Source: CALJFL01 sp039964455 (GTDB lineage: Bacteria; Pseudomonadota; Gammaproteobacteria; Pseudomonadales; Halieaceae). From it: 64,000 nucleotides of DNA. This document shows positions 50,286-59,534 of the stretch, piece after piece. The stretch is taken from assembly GCA_039964455.1 (NCBI GenBank), contig JBDVXK010000024.1, positions 124,001 to 188,000 on the forward strand, written 5' to 3'. The position numbers and the translations under genes are program-made. The notes below the pieces were generated by a model. It did not search any database and was not told the DNA's origin. It saw only the letters and a program-made list of their open reading frames with translations. Position 1 is the stretch's first letter; every line of letters begins with the position of its first letter.

Positions 50286-51050
50286 ATGGCAATGTCAGTA
50301 GAACTGCAAGACAAGGTTGCACTGGTAACCGGTGCATCGTCGGGCATAGGCCGTGGTGTCGCAATCGCCCTGGCGAAGGCAGGCTGCCACGTTTTTGTTA
50401 ACTATCCACCCGCCGAAGGTAGCGATGCGGCCGGTGCTGTCGCTGCCGAGATCGAAGCCGCAGGTGGCGCAGCCATTCTCGCCCCAGCGGACGTTAGCAA
50501 CGAAGATGACGTGAACGCCATGTTCGCGGCGTTGCTTGCCAATGCAGGGCGACTCGACATTCTGGTTAACAATGCTGGCATCGCACGCTCCGCGCCGGTA
50601 GAAGACATTACACTGGCAGACTGGCAAGCGGTTATGGGCGTGCACGTCACGGGCACATTTCTGTGTACACGGGCAGCGCTACCAATCATGTACGAAGAAA
50701 ATTCGGGCCGTATTATCAATACCGCTTCGCAACTGGCCTACAAGGGGGCACCGGGTTTTGCCCACTACACCGCCGCGAAAGGGGCGATCTTGTCTTTTAC
50801 ACGTACGGTGACGCTGGAAATTGGTGACCGTAATATCACCGCAAACTGCGTCGCGCCCGGCGCCACCATGACGCCAATCCTGAAGGACGTGCCGGAAGAA
50901 ATACTCGATGGGATTCGCCAGGCGATACCCAGAGGCAAACTGGCCCAGGTTGACGACATTGTGGGCGCATTTATGTTTCTCGCCAGCGATGAAGCCGCAC
51001 ACTTTCGTGGGCAATGCCTGAGTCCCAATGGTGGCGATGTTTTTCTCTAG
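50286..51050 (+). CDS. Short-chain dehydrogenase/reductase (FabG-like)
   Basis: A 254-aa classical SDR. The NAD(P)-binding TGASSGIGRG (residues 17-26), the NNAGIA segment, the catalytic Ser (NTASQLAYKG) and Tyr-x3-Lys (YTAAKGA), and NCVAPGATMTPI are intact. It oxidises an alcohol or reduces a ketone, possibly a 3-hydroxyacyl-CoA. It converges on the deacetylase gene across a region with a long inverted repeat. The substrate cannot be deduced. Confidence 0.9.
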   Translation: MAMSVELQDKVALVTGASSGIGRGVAIALAKAGCHVFVNYPPAEGSDAAGAVAAEIEAAGGAAILAPADVSNEDDVNAMFAALLANAGRLDILVNNAGIARSAPVEDITLADWQAVMGVHVTGTFLCTRAALPIMYEENSGRIINTASQLAYKGAPGFAHYTAAKGAILSFTRTVTLEIGDRNITANCVAPGATMTPILKDVPEEILDGIRQAIPRGKLAQVDDIVGAFMFLASDEAAHFRGQCLSPNGGDVFL

Positions 51051-51057
51051 TTGATGT

Positions 51058-51119
51058 TGCGCAGGTGAAACCTCAAACTAACCCCGAACAATCGGACCAC
51101 CTTGAGACTACCCTGCGCA
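51058..51119. repeat. Inverted repeat between convergent genes
   Basis: TGCGCAGG (51058-51065) and CCTGCGCA (51112-51119) are exact reverse complements enclosing 46 bases, with a further CCTCAA/TTGAG pairing inside. No T-tract follows. It may form a cruciform or a transcript-end hairpin for the SDR and deacetylase genes. Confidence 0.4.
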
Positions 51120-51125
51120 CGGTTA

Positions 51126-52040
51126 CTACATATACTCTTTGCGATACCAGGCATTAACTTCATCACCAGTAGTCAGCCAAACATCGTCGTGCTGAGCAAT
51201 ATGCTCGAAAGCGCGCTTGAGGTGCTTGAATTTGTTGGGTTGACCTACAAAGAACGTATGCAGGCATATCGGCATACAGCGAGCGTTGGTAGCGCCCTCT
51301 TCATACAACACGTCAAACTGATCAATAATCATGTCGCCAAAGGCTTCTGAGGAAACACCGACGTTCATGAATGCGGGAATGTCGTTGAGCTCAACTGTAT
51401 AGGGCACGGAGATAAGCTCATTCTTGGGTGTATTAAAACGGAACGGATGATCATCCGCCGTATAGTCACAAAGATATTCAACACCGTACTCTTCCAACAA
51501 TCTCGGGGTATTGTCTGTATGAGTTAGAAAAGGAGACAACCAGCCCTTTGTTTTGCGACCCAGCGTCTCTTCCATTGATTTAAGAACCGACTCCAAAATA
51601 AATCGCTCTTTCTCCTCGCTCAGCATGGTCATGGAGCCATCATCACCGCGAACGTTGCCGATAAAGTTTGCAGGAGCATTGTTAATGCCGTGACCAATCC
51701 AGGCCCAATTGCGCTTCTCACCTTCCTCAATAATTCGCGGGTACTCACGAATAATCTCACTGTTGAGACAGACCGTCCCGCGCATACCCAACTTGTCCAT
51801 TAAATCCATCATGCGCCAAAGGCCCACGCGATTGCCGTAGTCACGCCAACCATAGTTCAGCGGGTCAGGCGTAAAACCGGAAGTGCCGGGAATCAGCGAA
51901 GTGCCGGGTATATCAGCGGGAAAATGCTCAATGTTGACGTAAGGGATCACCGCAACCCGCTTGCCCTCTGGCAGCTTGAAAGGCTCACGATCGATGATGG
52001 GTTCATAACTGTAGTGTGGAGACTGTGTTAACTCTGTCAT
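51126..52040 (-). CDS. Polysaccharide-deacetylase-fold protein (PuuE/allantoinase-like)
   Basis: A 304-aa NodB-fold protein of the PuuE-like group rather than a cell-wall deacetylase: the N-terminal VAVIPYVNIEHFP, NYGWRDYGNRVGLWRMMDLMDKLGMRGT, WIGHGINN, GWLSPFLTHTDNTPRLLEEYGVEYLCD and LHTFFVGQP match. There is no signal peptide, so it is cytoplasmic. PuuE-type enzymes open cyclic ureides such as allantoin. The ATG at 52040 has AAGGA nine bases upstream. It follows the isochorismatase gene, a pairing that again suggests cleavage of C-N bonds. Confidence 0.82.
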   Translation of the reverse strand: MTELTQSPHYSYEPIIDREPFKLPEGKRVAVIPYVNIEHFPADIPGTSLIPGTSGFTPDPLNYGWRDYGNRVGLWRMMDLMDKLGMRGTVCLNSEIIREYPRIIEEGEKRNWAWIGHGINNAPANFIGNVRGDDGSMTMLSEEKERFILESVLKSMEETLGRKTKGWLSPFLTHTDNTPRLLEEYGVEYLCDYTADDHPFRFNTPKNELISVPYTVELNDIPAFMNVGVSSEAFGDMIIDQFDVLYEEGATNARCMPICLHTFFVGQPNKFKHLKRAFEHIAQHDDVWLTTGDEVNAWYRKEYM

Positions 52041-52102
52041 ATCCGCAGATCCTTGTTTATTCAATTCAGGTTTTGCAGCGCAACTGCATCAGCCAGTGCG
52101 CC

Positions 52103-52729
52103 CTACAAGCCGTTGAGGTATTCAAGCGTCTCGCTCTTGCTGACGACATCACCATACTTGGCATTGATATCAAACAGGTTCGCCTCATGAGGTCCGTCGT
52201 GACGATCACCTACACACTCGCGCACCACAATCGGACGGAAGCCGTGCTGCACCGCGTCAACTGCCGAGGCACGAATACAGCCCGAGGTTGTGCAACCCAT
52301 TATGATGACGGTATCCGCACCCTGGGCAGTCAGGATGGAAGATAATGAGGTGCCAAAGAAAACGCTGGCGTAGTTTTTTACTATGACGGTTTCACCCTCG
52401 GCAGGAATCACCGCAGGATCGAATTCCGCATAAGGGTTACCGGGTACAAGATCTTTAAGCACGGGCGCCTTGCGTATCCACATACCGCCATCTTCATAGT
52501 TTTGCGGGTTGTAAAATACCCGGGTATGGATAACCGGAACGCCCTTCTGTCTGGCAAGACCCAGAACCTCTGGCACTTCCTTAACACACTCCACAACACC
52601 CGGCGCATAAAGCGCAGAACCCTCAGTCGTATAGCCCTGCAGAAGGTCGATAACCAGAACGACAGATTTACTGCCGAACCCTAACCGACCGTCCCAAACA
52701 CCCTCGTAATTATCCGTCGCTTCAGCCAC
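52103..52729 (-). CDS. Isochorismatase-family amidohydrolase
   Basis: A 208-aa cysteine hydrolase close to the 42778 protein: both share the order VLVIDLLQGYTTEGSAL / VLIVDLQKGFTDASSPL, a lysine in VKNYASVFFG, and IIMGCTTSGCIRASAVDA with the catalytic cysteine. GTG at 52729 follows GGGAGAGGG. It likely hydrolyses an N-carbamoyl or amide intermediate. It is transcribed before the PuuE-like gene, 62 bases apart, giving a two-gene unit. No region-4 operator was found upstream. Confidence 0.88.
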   Translation of the reverse strand: MAEATDNYEGVWDGRLGFGSKSVVLVIDLLQGYTTEGSALYAPGVVECVKEVPEVLGLARQKGVPVIHTRVFYNPQNYEDGGMWIRKAPVLKDLVPGNPYAEFDPAVIPAEGETVIVKNYASVFFGTSLSSILTAQGADTVIIMGCTTSGCIRASAVDAVQHGFRPIVVRECVGDRHDGPHEANLFDINAKYGDVVSKSETLEYLNGL

Positions 52730-52813
52730 AGCCCTCTCCCGCTAATTGCCTTTGTAGCAATTAGCGTAGCTCACTCTCTGGAAAACACCGCACCACAATA
52801 CTTGATAACACGT

Positions 52814-55495
52814 CTATCGCTGGTCAGCGGGCACCTTGAAGGGATCAATACTCAGGTCAGCCAGATGACTTTTCAGTTCCTGTTCTGGCAGCACGCCATC
52901 GCGATACAGGCCGACCAGTGATGCCTGCACAATATGCGCCGCATTAACCTCAAAGTGTTCCCTGAGATCAGGACGCGATTCACTGAGGCCAAAACCGTCG
53001 GTGCCCAACACCGTGAAATTGTCTGGCATCCAGGGCGCAATACCCCGTGGCAGTGACTTCAGGTAATCGGTAGCCGCTACAACAGGGCCTGAAATTTCTG
53101 CAAACAGTGATTCAATGTAAGGGACACGTCTGGACTGCAAAGGTTGCAGGCGGCTCTCACGCTCGCAAGACTCGGCTTCTCTGGTCAGTTCAATAAAGCT
53201 GGTAACACTCCATATGACTGGCGCGTAACCCATGGCCTCAAGTTGCTCTGCCGCCTGAATAGCCTGCTGCATTATCGAACCAGAGGCCATGAGATGGATC
53301 TGCTCGCCAGCCACATCACTGGTGCGCCAGCAGTAGGCACCCTGCACAATGGCGTCTTCAATGCCCTCCTGCTCAGGCATAGCGGGCATCGGGTAGTTTT
53401 CGTTGTAGAGAGTCAGGTAGTAAAAAATATTCTCGCCGTTGTCATACATGCGGCGAATACCGTCCCGCACAATGACAGCTAACTCATAGGCGAAAGCAGG
53501 ATCGTAGCTTTTTAGATTGGGGAAGGTGCTGGCCAGAACGTGAGAATGGCCATCTTCGTGCTGCAAGCCTTCACCATTAAGCGTGGTGCGCCCTGCGGTG
53601 CCCCCCAGCAAAAAACCACGCGTCATCATGTCAGCGCAGGCCCAGATCATATCGCCTACGCGCTGAAAGCCGAACATCGAGTAGAAGATATAGAAGGGTA
53701 TGGTCGGCACACCGTGCACAGCATAAGCGGTACCCGCCGCCAGGAAAGACGCCATGGCCCCGGTTTCACAGATTCCCTCCTGCATTATCTGGCCATCAAC
53801 CGCCTCCCGATACGACATCAGCGAATCAGCGTCTACAGGGGTGTAATTCTGCCCTTCCGGGGAATAGATACCGGCAACCTTAAACAGGGCATCCATGCCG
53901 AAGGTGCGGGCCTCATCAGGCACGATGGGAACGACATATTTCCCTATGCTCTCGTCCTTCATCAGCTGCGCCAGCAAACGGACCATCATCATGGTGGTAG
54001 ACGCAGAGCGTTCACCGGTGCCATCGAGCAGCGCTTTAAACTTCGAGGTATCGGGTGCGTCGAGTTGCGGGCAATTGACCTCCCGGCGCGGCAACGAGCC
54101 ACCAAGGCGCTGCCGGTGTTGCAGCAGGTACTGCATCTCCGGACTATCTTCGTCAGGCCGATAGAATTCGGCGCGGTGAATGGCCTCATCGGATAGCGGG
54201 ATGCCGTAGTCCCTGGCGCAGGCGAGGCGCTCTTCCTCGTTGAGGTCTTTCTTCTGATGCGCTGTATTGCGGCCTTCTGCGGCAGGCCCCATGCCGTCAC
54301 CTTTAACTGTCTTCACCAATATGACCGTCGGCTTGTCTTCCGATTCCAGTGCCTGCTGATAGGCCGCGAAAAGTTTCTTGGGATCCTGGCCGCCGCGTTT
54401 GATCTCCTTGACCTCCTCGTCGGTCAGCGAGTTCATCATGTTTTCCAGCTCCGGGTCGCCATGCACCCAGTGCTCTCGCTGCTGATCCCCGGGCAAAATG
54501 GAGTACCGCTGGTAATCGCCGTCAACGCAATCCTCCATACGCTTGCGTAACACGCCCTTTTCATCGCGCGCCAGCAATGCATCCCAGCCACTACCCCAGA
54601 TAACCTTGATTACATTCCAGTCGGCACCGCGAAACCCGCGTTCCAGCTCTTGAATGATTTTTCCGTTACCACGCACTGGGCCGTCCAGGCGTTGCAGGTT
54701 ACAGTTCACAACCAATACCAGGTTATCCAGCTTCTCCCTGGCGGCGATGTTTATCGTGCCCATTACTTCCGGCTCGTCGGACTCGCCATCGCCTATGAAG
54801 CACCAGAACTTGCCGCCATTGCGTGGTTTCAATCCACGGTTTTCCAGGTACTTGGCAAAACGGGCCTGATATATCGCCGAGGGCGTAGAAAGCCCCATAG
54901 AGGCGTTAGGCATTTGCCAAAAGTCCGGCAGGGAGCGCGGGTGTGGATAGGAGCACAAGCCGCCGCCCGGTTGCAGCTCCCTTCGGAAATTAGCCAGTTG
55001 CTCCTCTTGTAGCCTGCCCTCCAGAAATGCACGCGCGTAAACGCCAGGGGCGGCGTGCGGCTGCGGCATAACCATATCGCCGCCGTATTCATCGGTGCGC
55101 GCACGAAAGAAATGTTGGAAGCCCACCTCCAGCATGGTTGCGGCAGAAGCGTAGGTGGCAATATGCCCACCTACCCCGGTGCCCTCATCCTGTCCGCGCA
55201 GCACCATTGCCATCGCATTCCAGCGCACAAGGTTTTCGATTTTCTTTTCCAATTCGATATCGCCGGGATACACCGGTTGCTCTGACACCGGTATTGAATT
55301 GATATAAGGCGTATTCAGGGTCGCTTCACTAAGAGCGATCCCGCGGCGCAAACTATGATTCTGCAGGGCACGCAAAATATCCCTGACACCTGCCTCGCCG
55401 TACTCGCGATAAATGCTGTCCAGCGAATCTATCCACTCCTGCCTATCTCCAGCCAGGTCATCGATCAGCGTGGTTGATTGAGATGCTGTGCTCAT
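52814..55495 (-). CDS. aceE: Pyruvate dehydrogenase E1 component, homodimeric type
   Basis: An 893-aa single-chain E1, close to the 887 aa of E. coli AceE. Present are the HxxxH-like GVGGHIATYASAATMLEVGFQHFF, PHAAPGVYARAFLEG, the thiamine-diphosphate motif GDGESDEPEV... VVNCNLQRLDGPVRGN, and the C-terminal transketolase domain ending LSIDPFKVPADQR. The usual aceF and lpd genes are not adjacent. The ATG overlaps the stop of the upstream membrane-protein gene by one base (TAATG). It may be a second E1 copy acting on a 2-oxo acid from these pathways, or the main aceE moved from its operon. Confidence 0.93.
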   Translation of the reverse strand: MSTASQSTTLIDDLAGDRQEWIDSLDSIYREYGEAGVRDILRALQNHSLRRGIALSEATLNTPYINSIPVSEQPVYPGDIELEKKIENLVRWNAMAMVLRGQDEGTGVGGHIATYASAATMLEVGFQHFFRARTDEYGGDMVMPQPHAAPGVYARAFLEGRLQEEQLANFRRELQPGGGLCSYPHPRSLPDFWQMPNASMGLSTPSAIYQARFAKYLENRGLKPRNGGKFWCFIGDGESDEPEVMGTINIAAREKLDNLVLVVNCNLQRLDGPVRGNGKIIQELERGFRGADWNVIKVIWGSGWDALLARDEKGVLRKRMEDCVDGDYQRYSILPGDQQREHWVHGDPELENMMNSLTDEEVKEIKRGGQDPKKLFAAYQQALESEDKPTVILVKTVKGDGMGPAAEGRNTAHQKKDLNEEERLACARDYGIPLSDEAIHRAEFYRPDEDSPEMQYLLQHRQRLGGSLPRREVNCPQLDAPDTSKFKALLDGTGERSASTTMMMVRLLAQLMKDESIGKYVVPIVPDEARTFGMDALFKVAGIYSPEGQNYTPVDADSLMSYREAVDGQIMQEGICETGAMASFLAAGTAYAVHGVPTIPFYIFYSMFGFQRVGDMIWACADMMTRGFLLGGTAGRTTLNGEGLQHEDGHSHVLASTFPNLKSYDPAFAYELAVIVRDGIRRMYDNGENIFYYLTLYNENYPMPAMPEQEGIEDAIVQGAYCWRTSDVAGEQIHLMASGSIMQQAIQAAEQLEAMGYAPVIWSVTSFIELTREAESCERESRLQPLQSRRVPYIESLFAEISGPVVAATDYLKSLPRGIAPWMPDNFTVLGTDGFGLSESRPDLREHFEVNAAHIVQASLVGLYRDGVLPEQELKSHLADLSIDPFKVPADQR

Positions 55496-56277
55496 TATTC
55501 GACGTGCTCCTTGAGTGTGCTCTGCGGATCAACATAGCCGCCAGCTCTGGGTAATCCCAGCAGGCCGCTCAAACGCCGCGCTGCTGGCGTGGGGTCTCGA
55601 CTCCAGGGTGCCGGCATCCGCATACCAAAAGACGCCGCGAGCAGCGCAATGGTTTGTAGACCAATAAAAATCCAATAGTTCTCGTATACAGCAAACCAGG
55701 TCAGGCAAAAAGTCATGTTTGGAATATGGGTGCGAGGCACCTTAGCCCTGATCGAATCAGGTGTGTCGTGCTCTGGCGAAACATACACATCCCAATACAT
55801 ATCCATCCACAAAGCCTGCCATACCGAAATCATCGTGTAGGCCAGCAACCATGTAGACCAGGTGGGCCAGTCTGCCAGCAGGGCCAAGTGCCAGAATGAC
55901 AGAAAAAGCAGGCCCGAGGCAAAACCCCAGGCCAGGCCAAACACGAGTTGCGGTAAAAACGCCAATACGCGGCCAAAGCGCAGGGTATTGCGATACCAGT
56001 ATCCCCAGTAGGCTCCAATGATGAAGAGAGTCACCGCTGCTGTACTGAGCAGCCAGACCGGGTCGTCGGACTGGCCCGGATAGACCAGAGGGCTTGCCAG
56101 GGTTGCATCAAGGGCACCGGTCAACTTTCCCGCCAGTAAGCAGAAGCACCAGTACATTCCCGCCCGCAGCCACGCTGCCTGTGGTGAGAATACGTCTGGC
56201 GCATGGCTGCGATAGCGCAGCCAATATACGACTAGCAACAGAAGCCAGAGTAAAGAAACAATCAGGGTCAAACTCAT
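55495..56277 (-). CDS. Integral membrane protein of unknown function
   Basis: A 260-aa protein with about six hydrophobic segments (the first at residues 2-20) and a Trp/Tyr-rich centre (WQALWMDMYWDVYV). The cytoplasmic-looking C-terminus ends in RDPTPAARRLSGLLGLPRAGG. I recognise no family. Its stop overlaps the aceE start (TAATG), so the two are translationally coupled, an unexpected partner for a pyruvate dehydrogenase subunit. A carrier for the oxo acid or a membrane anchor is conceivable but unsupported. Confidence 0.7.
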   Translation of the reverse strand: MSLTLIVSLLWLLLLVVYWLRYRSHAPDVFSPQAAWLRAGMYWCFCLLAGKLTGALDATLASPLVYPGQSDDPVWLLSTAAVTLFIIGAYWGYWYRNTLRFGRVLAFLPQLVFGLAWGFASGLLFLSFWHLALLADWPTWSTWLLAYTMISVWQALWMDMYWDVYVSPEHDTPDSIRAKVPRTHIPNMTFCLTWFAVYENYWIFIGLQTIALLAASFGMRMPAPWSRDPTPAARRLSGLLGLPRAGGYVDPQSTLKEHVE

Positions 56278-56386
56278 GCTCCAAGTCTAGTCGATTTGGG
56301 AAAAGTGCATTGTAGTCACGGCAAGGCTGGCAAATTTGACAATCCGCAAAGAACGCACCCTCCGGGTCACTCAAAATTAGCACCCT

Positions 56387-57895
56387 ATGACAGCTGCAGC
56401 CAGCAAAGAGACCCACAGGGTCGCAACCGCACTCCCGGAACTGTGTAACTACATCGACGGCGGCACCAGTGTGCCCGCTATTGACCGGAACAATAGCCTG
56501 CTTAACCCCAATAACCAGCAGAAAATACAGGCGCAAAAATCTTGTTCCGAAGAACAGGTTGAAACCGCCCTGGCATCTGCCGCTGCTGCTTTCGCCGAAG
56601 GCGAGTGGGAGCGCACCCCCATTGAGGAACGTGCCGAGCTACTGGATGAGATTGCCAATCGGCTGGAGTCACCAGGGGTTCGTGAACAACTGGCCTTCGT
56701 GGACGCCATTACAACCGGCGCTGTTATTCGCGCGACACGGCAAATGGCAAACCTGGCACCCTTCGTGTTCAGAGCAACCGCGGCCTACCTGCGCAATACC
56801 GGACTCCATCAGCAACTACCCGGCAAGATCGGTGACGTAGAATATTTTCGCAGCCCACTGGGCCCGGCATTACTGGTATCTCCGTGGAATGGTCCGACGG
56901 CTATTGGCTCCCATAAAATTGCCAGCGCACTGGCAGCGGGCGCGCCCTGCATCATCAAACCCTCTGAGTGGGCACCACACTCCGCCTTGATCATGGCAGA
57001 AGTGATCGACTCTCTGGGCTTGCCCAAAGGTGTTTTTCAATTGACCTGTGGCAACCGCACCATCGGCGGCCAAATGGTCGCAGACCCAAGAATAAAGTCT
57101 GTGTCGTTTACTGGCGGCCTCGCTGGCGGTAGAGCAATCGCAAGCGCCTGCGCTGCCGACTTCAAGCCGACTCAACTTGAGTTAGGTGGCAATAACCCGC
57201 TTGTTGTATTCGAGGATGCCGATCTGGAGTTGGCAGCGGACGGTATCGTTTACGGCCTGACCAATCTCAATGCACAGTGGTGTCGTGCACTGGGCCGGGT
57301 GATTGTTCACAACAGCATCAAATCAGACTTACTGGAACGGGTTGAAGAAAAGCTCGCGCACCTGGCGCTGGGCGACTCCCTGTCAGAGAGCTCCGAAATG
57401 GGCCCAATGATCCACAAGGCGCAGTATGACTCTGTGTCATGGGCCATCGAGAACCTGCACACCAAGGGTGGCCATCTGATTGCCCCAACCCCCCTGCCCG
57501 CCTTGCCTGACCTTCCGGGCTACTTCATCGCCCCAACACTGATTGACGGCTGTGATCCAAAAGATACGCAAGATGAAATCTTTGGTCCCGCAGCGGCAAT
57601 CCATGGGTTTGATACCGAAGCAGAAGCACTTGCACTGGCCAATGGCACACCATTTGGCCTGGCGGCTTATGTCTACAGCAGAAATGAGGAAGCCGCCTTT
57701 GCATTCAGCCGCCAGCTGCGAACCGGAGGCGTGAAAATAAACGGTTATAGTTTGCTGTCTTTGAGCGGCGCTGCCCCACGCGGTGCGTGGGGTTTATCTG
57801 GACTGGGTGAGGAAGGAACTGGCGAGTCAGTGCTGTTTTTCACCGGCGCCAGAGTTGTAGGCGTATCGCCCCAGGATACTATTGGCGGCGTCTAG
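56387..57895 (+). CDS. Aldehyde dehydrogenase
   Basis: A 502-aa NAD(P)-dependent aldehyde dehydrogenase. VSPWNGP with Asn168, Lys191 in IIKPSEW, the glycine motif SFTGGLAGGR, the general base Glu266 in LELGGNNP and the nucleophile Cys299 in NAQWCRA are all in place. It oxidises an aldehyde to the acid. It diverges from the membrane-protein/aceE pair and its end overlaps the tail of the DUF2141 gene on the opposite strand by four bases. The substrate is unknown. Confidence 0.92.
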   Translation: MTAAASKETHRVATALPELCNYIDGGTSVPAIDRNNSLLNPNNQQKIQAQKSCSEEQVETALASAAAAFAEGEWERTPIEERAELLDEIANRLESPGVREQLAFVDAITTGAVIRATRQMANLAPFVFRATAAYLRNTGLHQQLPGKIGDVEYFRSPLGPALLVSPWNGPTAIGSHKIASALAAGAPCIIKPSEWAPHSALIMAEVIDSLGLPKGVFQLTCGNRTIGGQMVADPRIKSVSFTGGLAGGRAIASACAADFKPTQLELGGNNPLVVFEDADLELAADGIVYGLTNLNAQWCRALGRVIVHNSIKSDLLERVEEKLAHLALGDSLSESSEMGPMIHKAQYDSVSWAIENLHTKGGHLIAPTPLPALPDLPGYFIAPTLIDGCDPKDTQDEIFGPAAAIHGFDTEAEALALANGTPFGLAAYVYSRNEEAAFAFSRQLRTGGVKINGYSLLSLSGAAPRGAWGLSGLGEEGTGESVLFFTGARVVGVSPQDTIGGV

Positions 57896-58377
57896 ATTTC
57901 TTCCATAGAGATCTGTTGCAATACCGGCTCCGCACCCAATTCAAACACGGCATCCTTGTACTTGGGCGGACCAAACTTTGGCCGGGCATTATTCGAGAGC
58001 GCAACAGGCTCCTTCGGAATACCGATGAAGTTAGCATCCAGCTTGCCGTTGTCATTACTGTCATGAAAAATCGACAACGCATATTCACCTGGGGGCAGCT
58101 GCAATTCGGCCTTTACGATGCCTTCCTCTCGAGATTCAACAATGACCACTTTCTGCTGGGATACGGTTTCATCGCCCAACCAGGTTTTCTTGGAATCGTA
58201 GACCGCGATGAACAGGTTACCCTCGGCGGATTCCAGGCCGGTCAGCTCGATTTGCACAGTACTGCTTGCAACTGCATCAGTCGCTACATCGTCGGTAGCT
58301 GCCTCCTCCGCCTGTACACTACTCACCAGTACTGCTGTACATAGCGCCAATAGGGATCTCTTGAAAGAAACGACCAT
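57892..58377 (-). CDS. Secreted DUF2141-family protein
   Basis: A 161-aa protein with a signal peptide (MVVSFKRSLLALCTAVLVSSVQA, cleaved before EEAATD) and a DUF2141 beta-sandwich: GNLFIAVYDSKKTWLG, LPPGEYALSIFHDSNDNGKLDANFIGIPKEP and NNARPKFGPPKYKDAVF. The conserved aspartate/asparagine loop suggests calcium binding. The ATG at 58377 has GGAGAG seven bases upstream; the longer frame to 58440 would spoil the signal peptide. It is a periplasmic or outer-surface protein of unknown role. Confidence 0.85.
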   Translation of the reverse strand: MVVSFKRSLLALCTAVLVSSVQAEEAATDDVATDAVASSTVQIELTGLESAEGNLFIAVYDSKKTWLGDETVSQQKVVIVESREEGIVKAELQLPPGEYALSIFHDSNDNGKLDANFIGIPKEPVALSNNARPKFGPPKYKDAVFELGAEPVLQQISMEEI

Positions 58378-58512
58378 AAAACTGCTCTCCAAAACTGTTG
58401 CTGCGAAAGTTAGACAAATACCGGACAATATTAAACACACAGTTGATACTGCGGATCAACGGGTTCGGATCAATTAGCTTTATAACGTCCGCCATTAAGC
58501 GAGGCAAACTCA

Positions 58513-59532
58513 ATGAATTCAGCAGGAATTTGCGCAGTTCTGGATGGAAAGATTCGGGGCAAGCCTGTCGCAATCGCGAGCTTCGACAACGAACCACCGC
58601 CCGGGTTTCAAGGGCTTAAAGTCGACCCCTGCCAGATACTCCGCCACGCCATGGATGACGGTAAGCGAGTGTACTTCGACCGAGAGCACCAGGACTGCAT
58701 CCACGGTGCGTACATCACGGGGGTACACCCCGGCAATGAACAAATACAGAGTGGCCGACTGCTCACGGACTATATTCCAGCCTATAACCTCGACGCTGCC
58801 CACACCTTCAACTCAGGGGAATACATTCTCCCCCAGGGAACCGTAAAGGGGTTCTGTGCCGTCCCGCTGGACGATGTACCCGCGGGGCTAAATGTTGAGT
58901 GGATTGCTATCGTTTGCACCCCGGGTGTTGCAGCGCTTGCCGGCGCGGCTCGGGCCGTGAAAGATGGTACCCGTCCCGATACTGCCGCAGGCAACTCATT
59001 TTGCAGCGACCTGTTCGTCACCCCCACGCTTACCGACAATGTCATCATAACCACCGGAGACATGGGCGGCAGAATGAACAACAAACTGCGAGAGTCAGAA
59101 ATGTTTGTAATCATCCCCGTGCAGTGGGCTGACAGTATTATCGACATCATGGGAGAAACCCCCGACGTTAAAGGCATCTACGAGGCCACTCGCCCGGAGG
59201 ATTCACCTTATTGGGCGCGCCAGCAACAAAAGGCCGAGAGAGCCGCTGCCAGCCAGGACCAAAGCATTCCCCTGGCTCTCGAAAAATATGGGCTGGAGAT
59301 ATCTATGCCCTGGGAGGAGGAGGCATTACAGGCGATCGCCAAGGCTCCTAAATTCGTACGCAAAATGGCGGTTGGTAACGTTGAGGATTTTGCAGAGGAG
59401 AACGATCACGGGCTGATCACACTGGCGGTGGTAACAGCTCAGGCCGACAGTGTGGGCATGGGTAAGTTTATGCGCGAAGTACGCGGTGACGGCTCAGGTA
59501 TTCTTGGAAAACTGTTCCGCCGAAAGAAATAA
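58513..59532 (+). CDS. DUF169 protein with C-terminal PCP_red domain
   Basis: A 339-aa two-part protein. Residues about 10-225 match the DUF169 family (EWIAIVCTPGVAALAGAARAV, GNSFCSDLFVTPTL, ESEMFVIIPVQWADSI). Residues about 268-315 look like the small C-terminal domain of light-independent protochlorophyllide reductase ChlB/BchB (WEEEALQAIAKAPKFVRKM, EDFAEENDHGLITLAVVTAQ). That domain is also found as a stand-alone module in non-phototrophs. Several cysteines in the first part could bind a metal or cofactor. GAGGC precedes the ATG. Function unknown. Confidence 0.72.
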   Translation: MNSAGICAVLDGKIRGKPVAIASFDNEPPPGFQGLKVDPCQILRHAMDDGKRVYFDREHQDCIHGAYITGVHPGNEQIQSGRLLTDYIPAYNLDAAHTFNSGEYILPQGTVKGFCAVPLDDVPAGLNVEWIAIVCTPGVAALAGAARAVKDGTRPDTAAGNSFCSDLFVTPTLTDNVIITTGDMGGRMNNKLRESEMFVIIPVQWADSIIDIMGETPDVKGIYEATRPEDSPYWARQQQKAERAAASQDQSIPLALEKYGLEISMPWEEEALQAIAKAPKFVRKMAVGNVEDFAEENDHGLITLAVVTAQADSVGMGKFMREVRGDGSGILGKLFRRKK

Positions 59533-59534
59533 AC

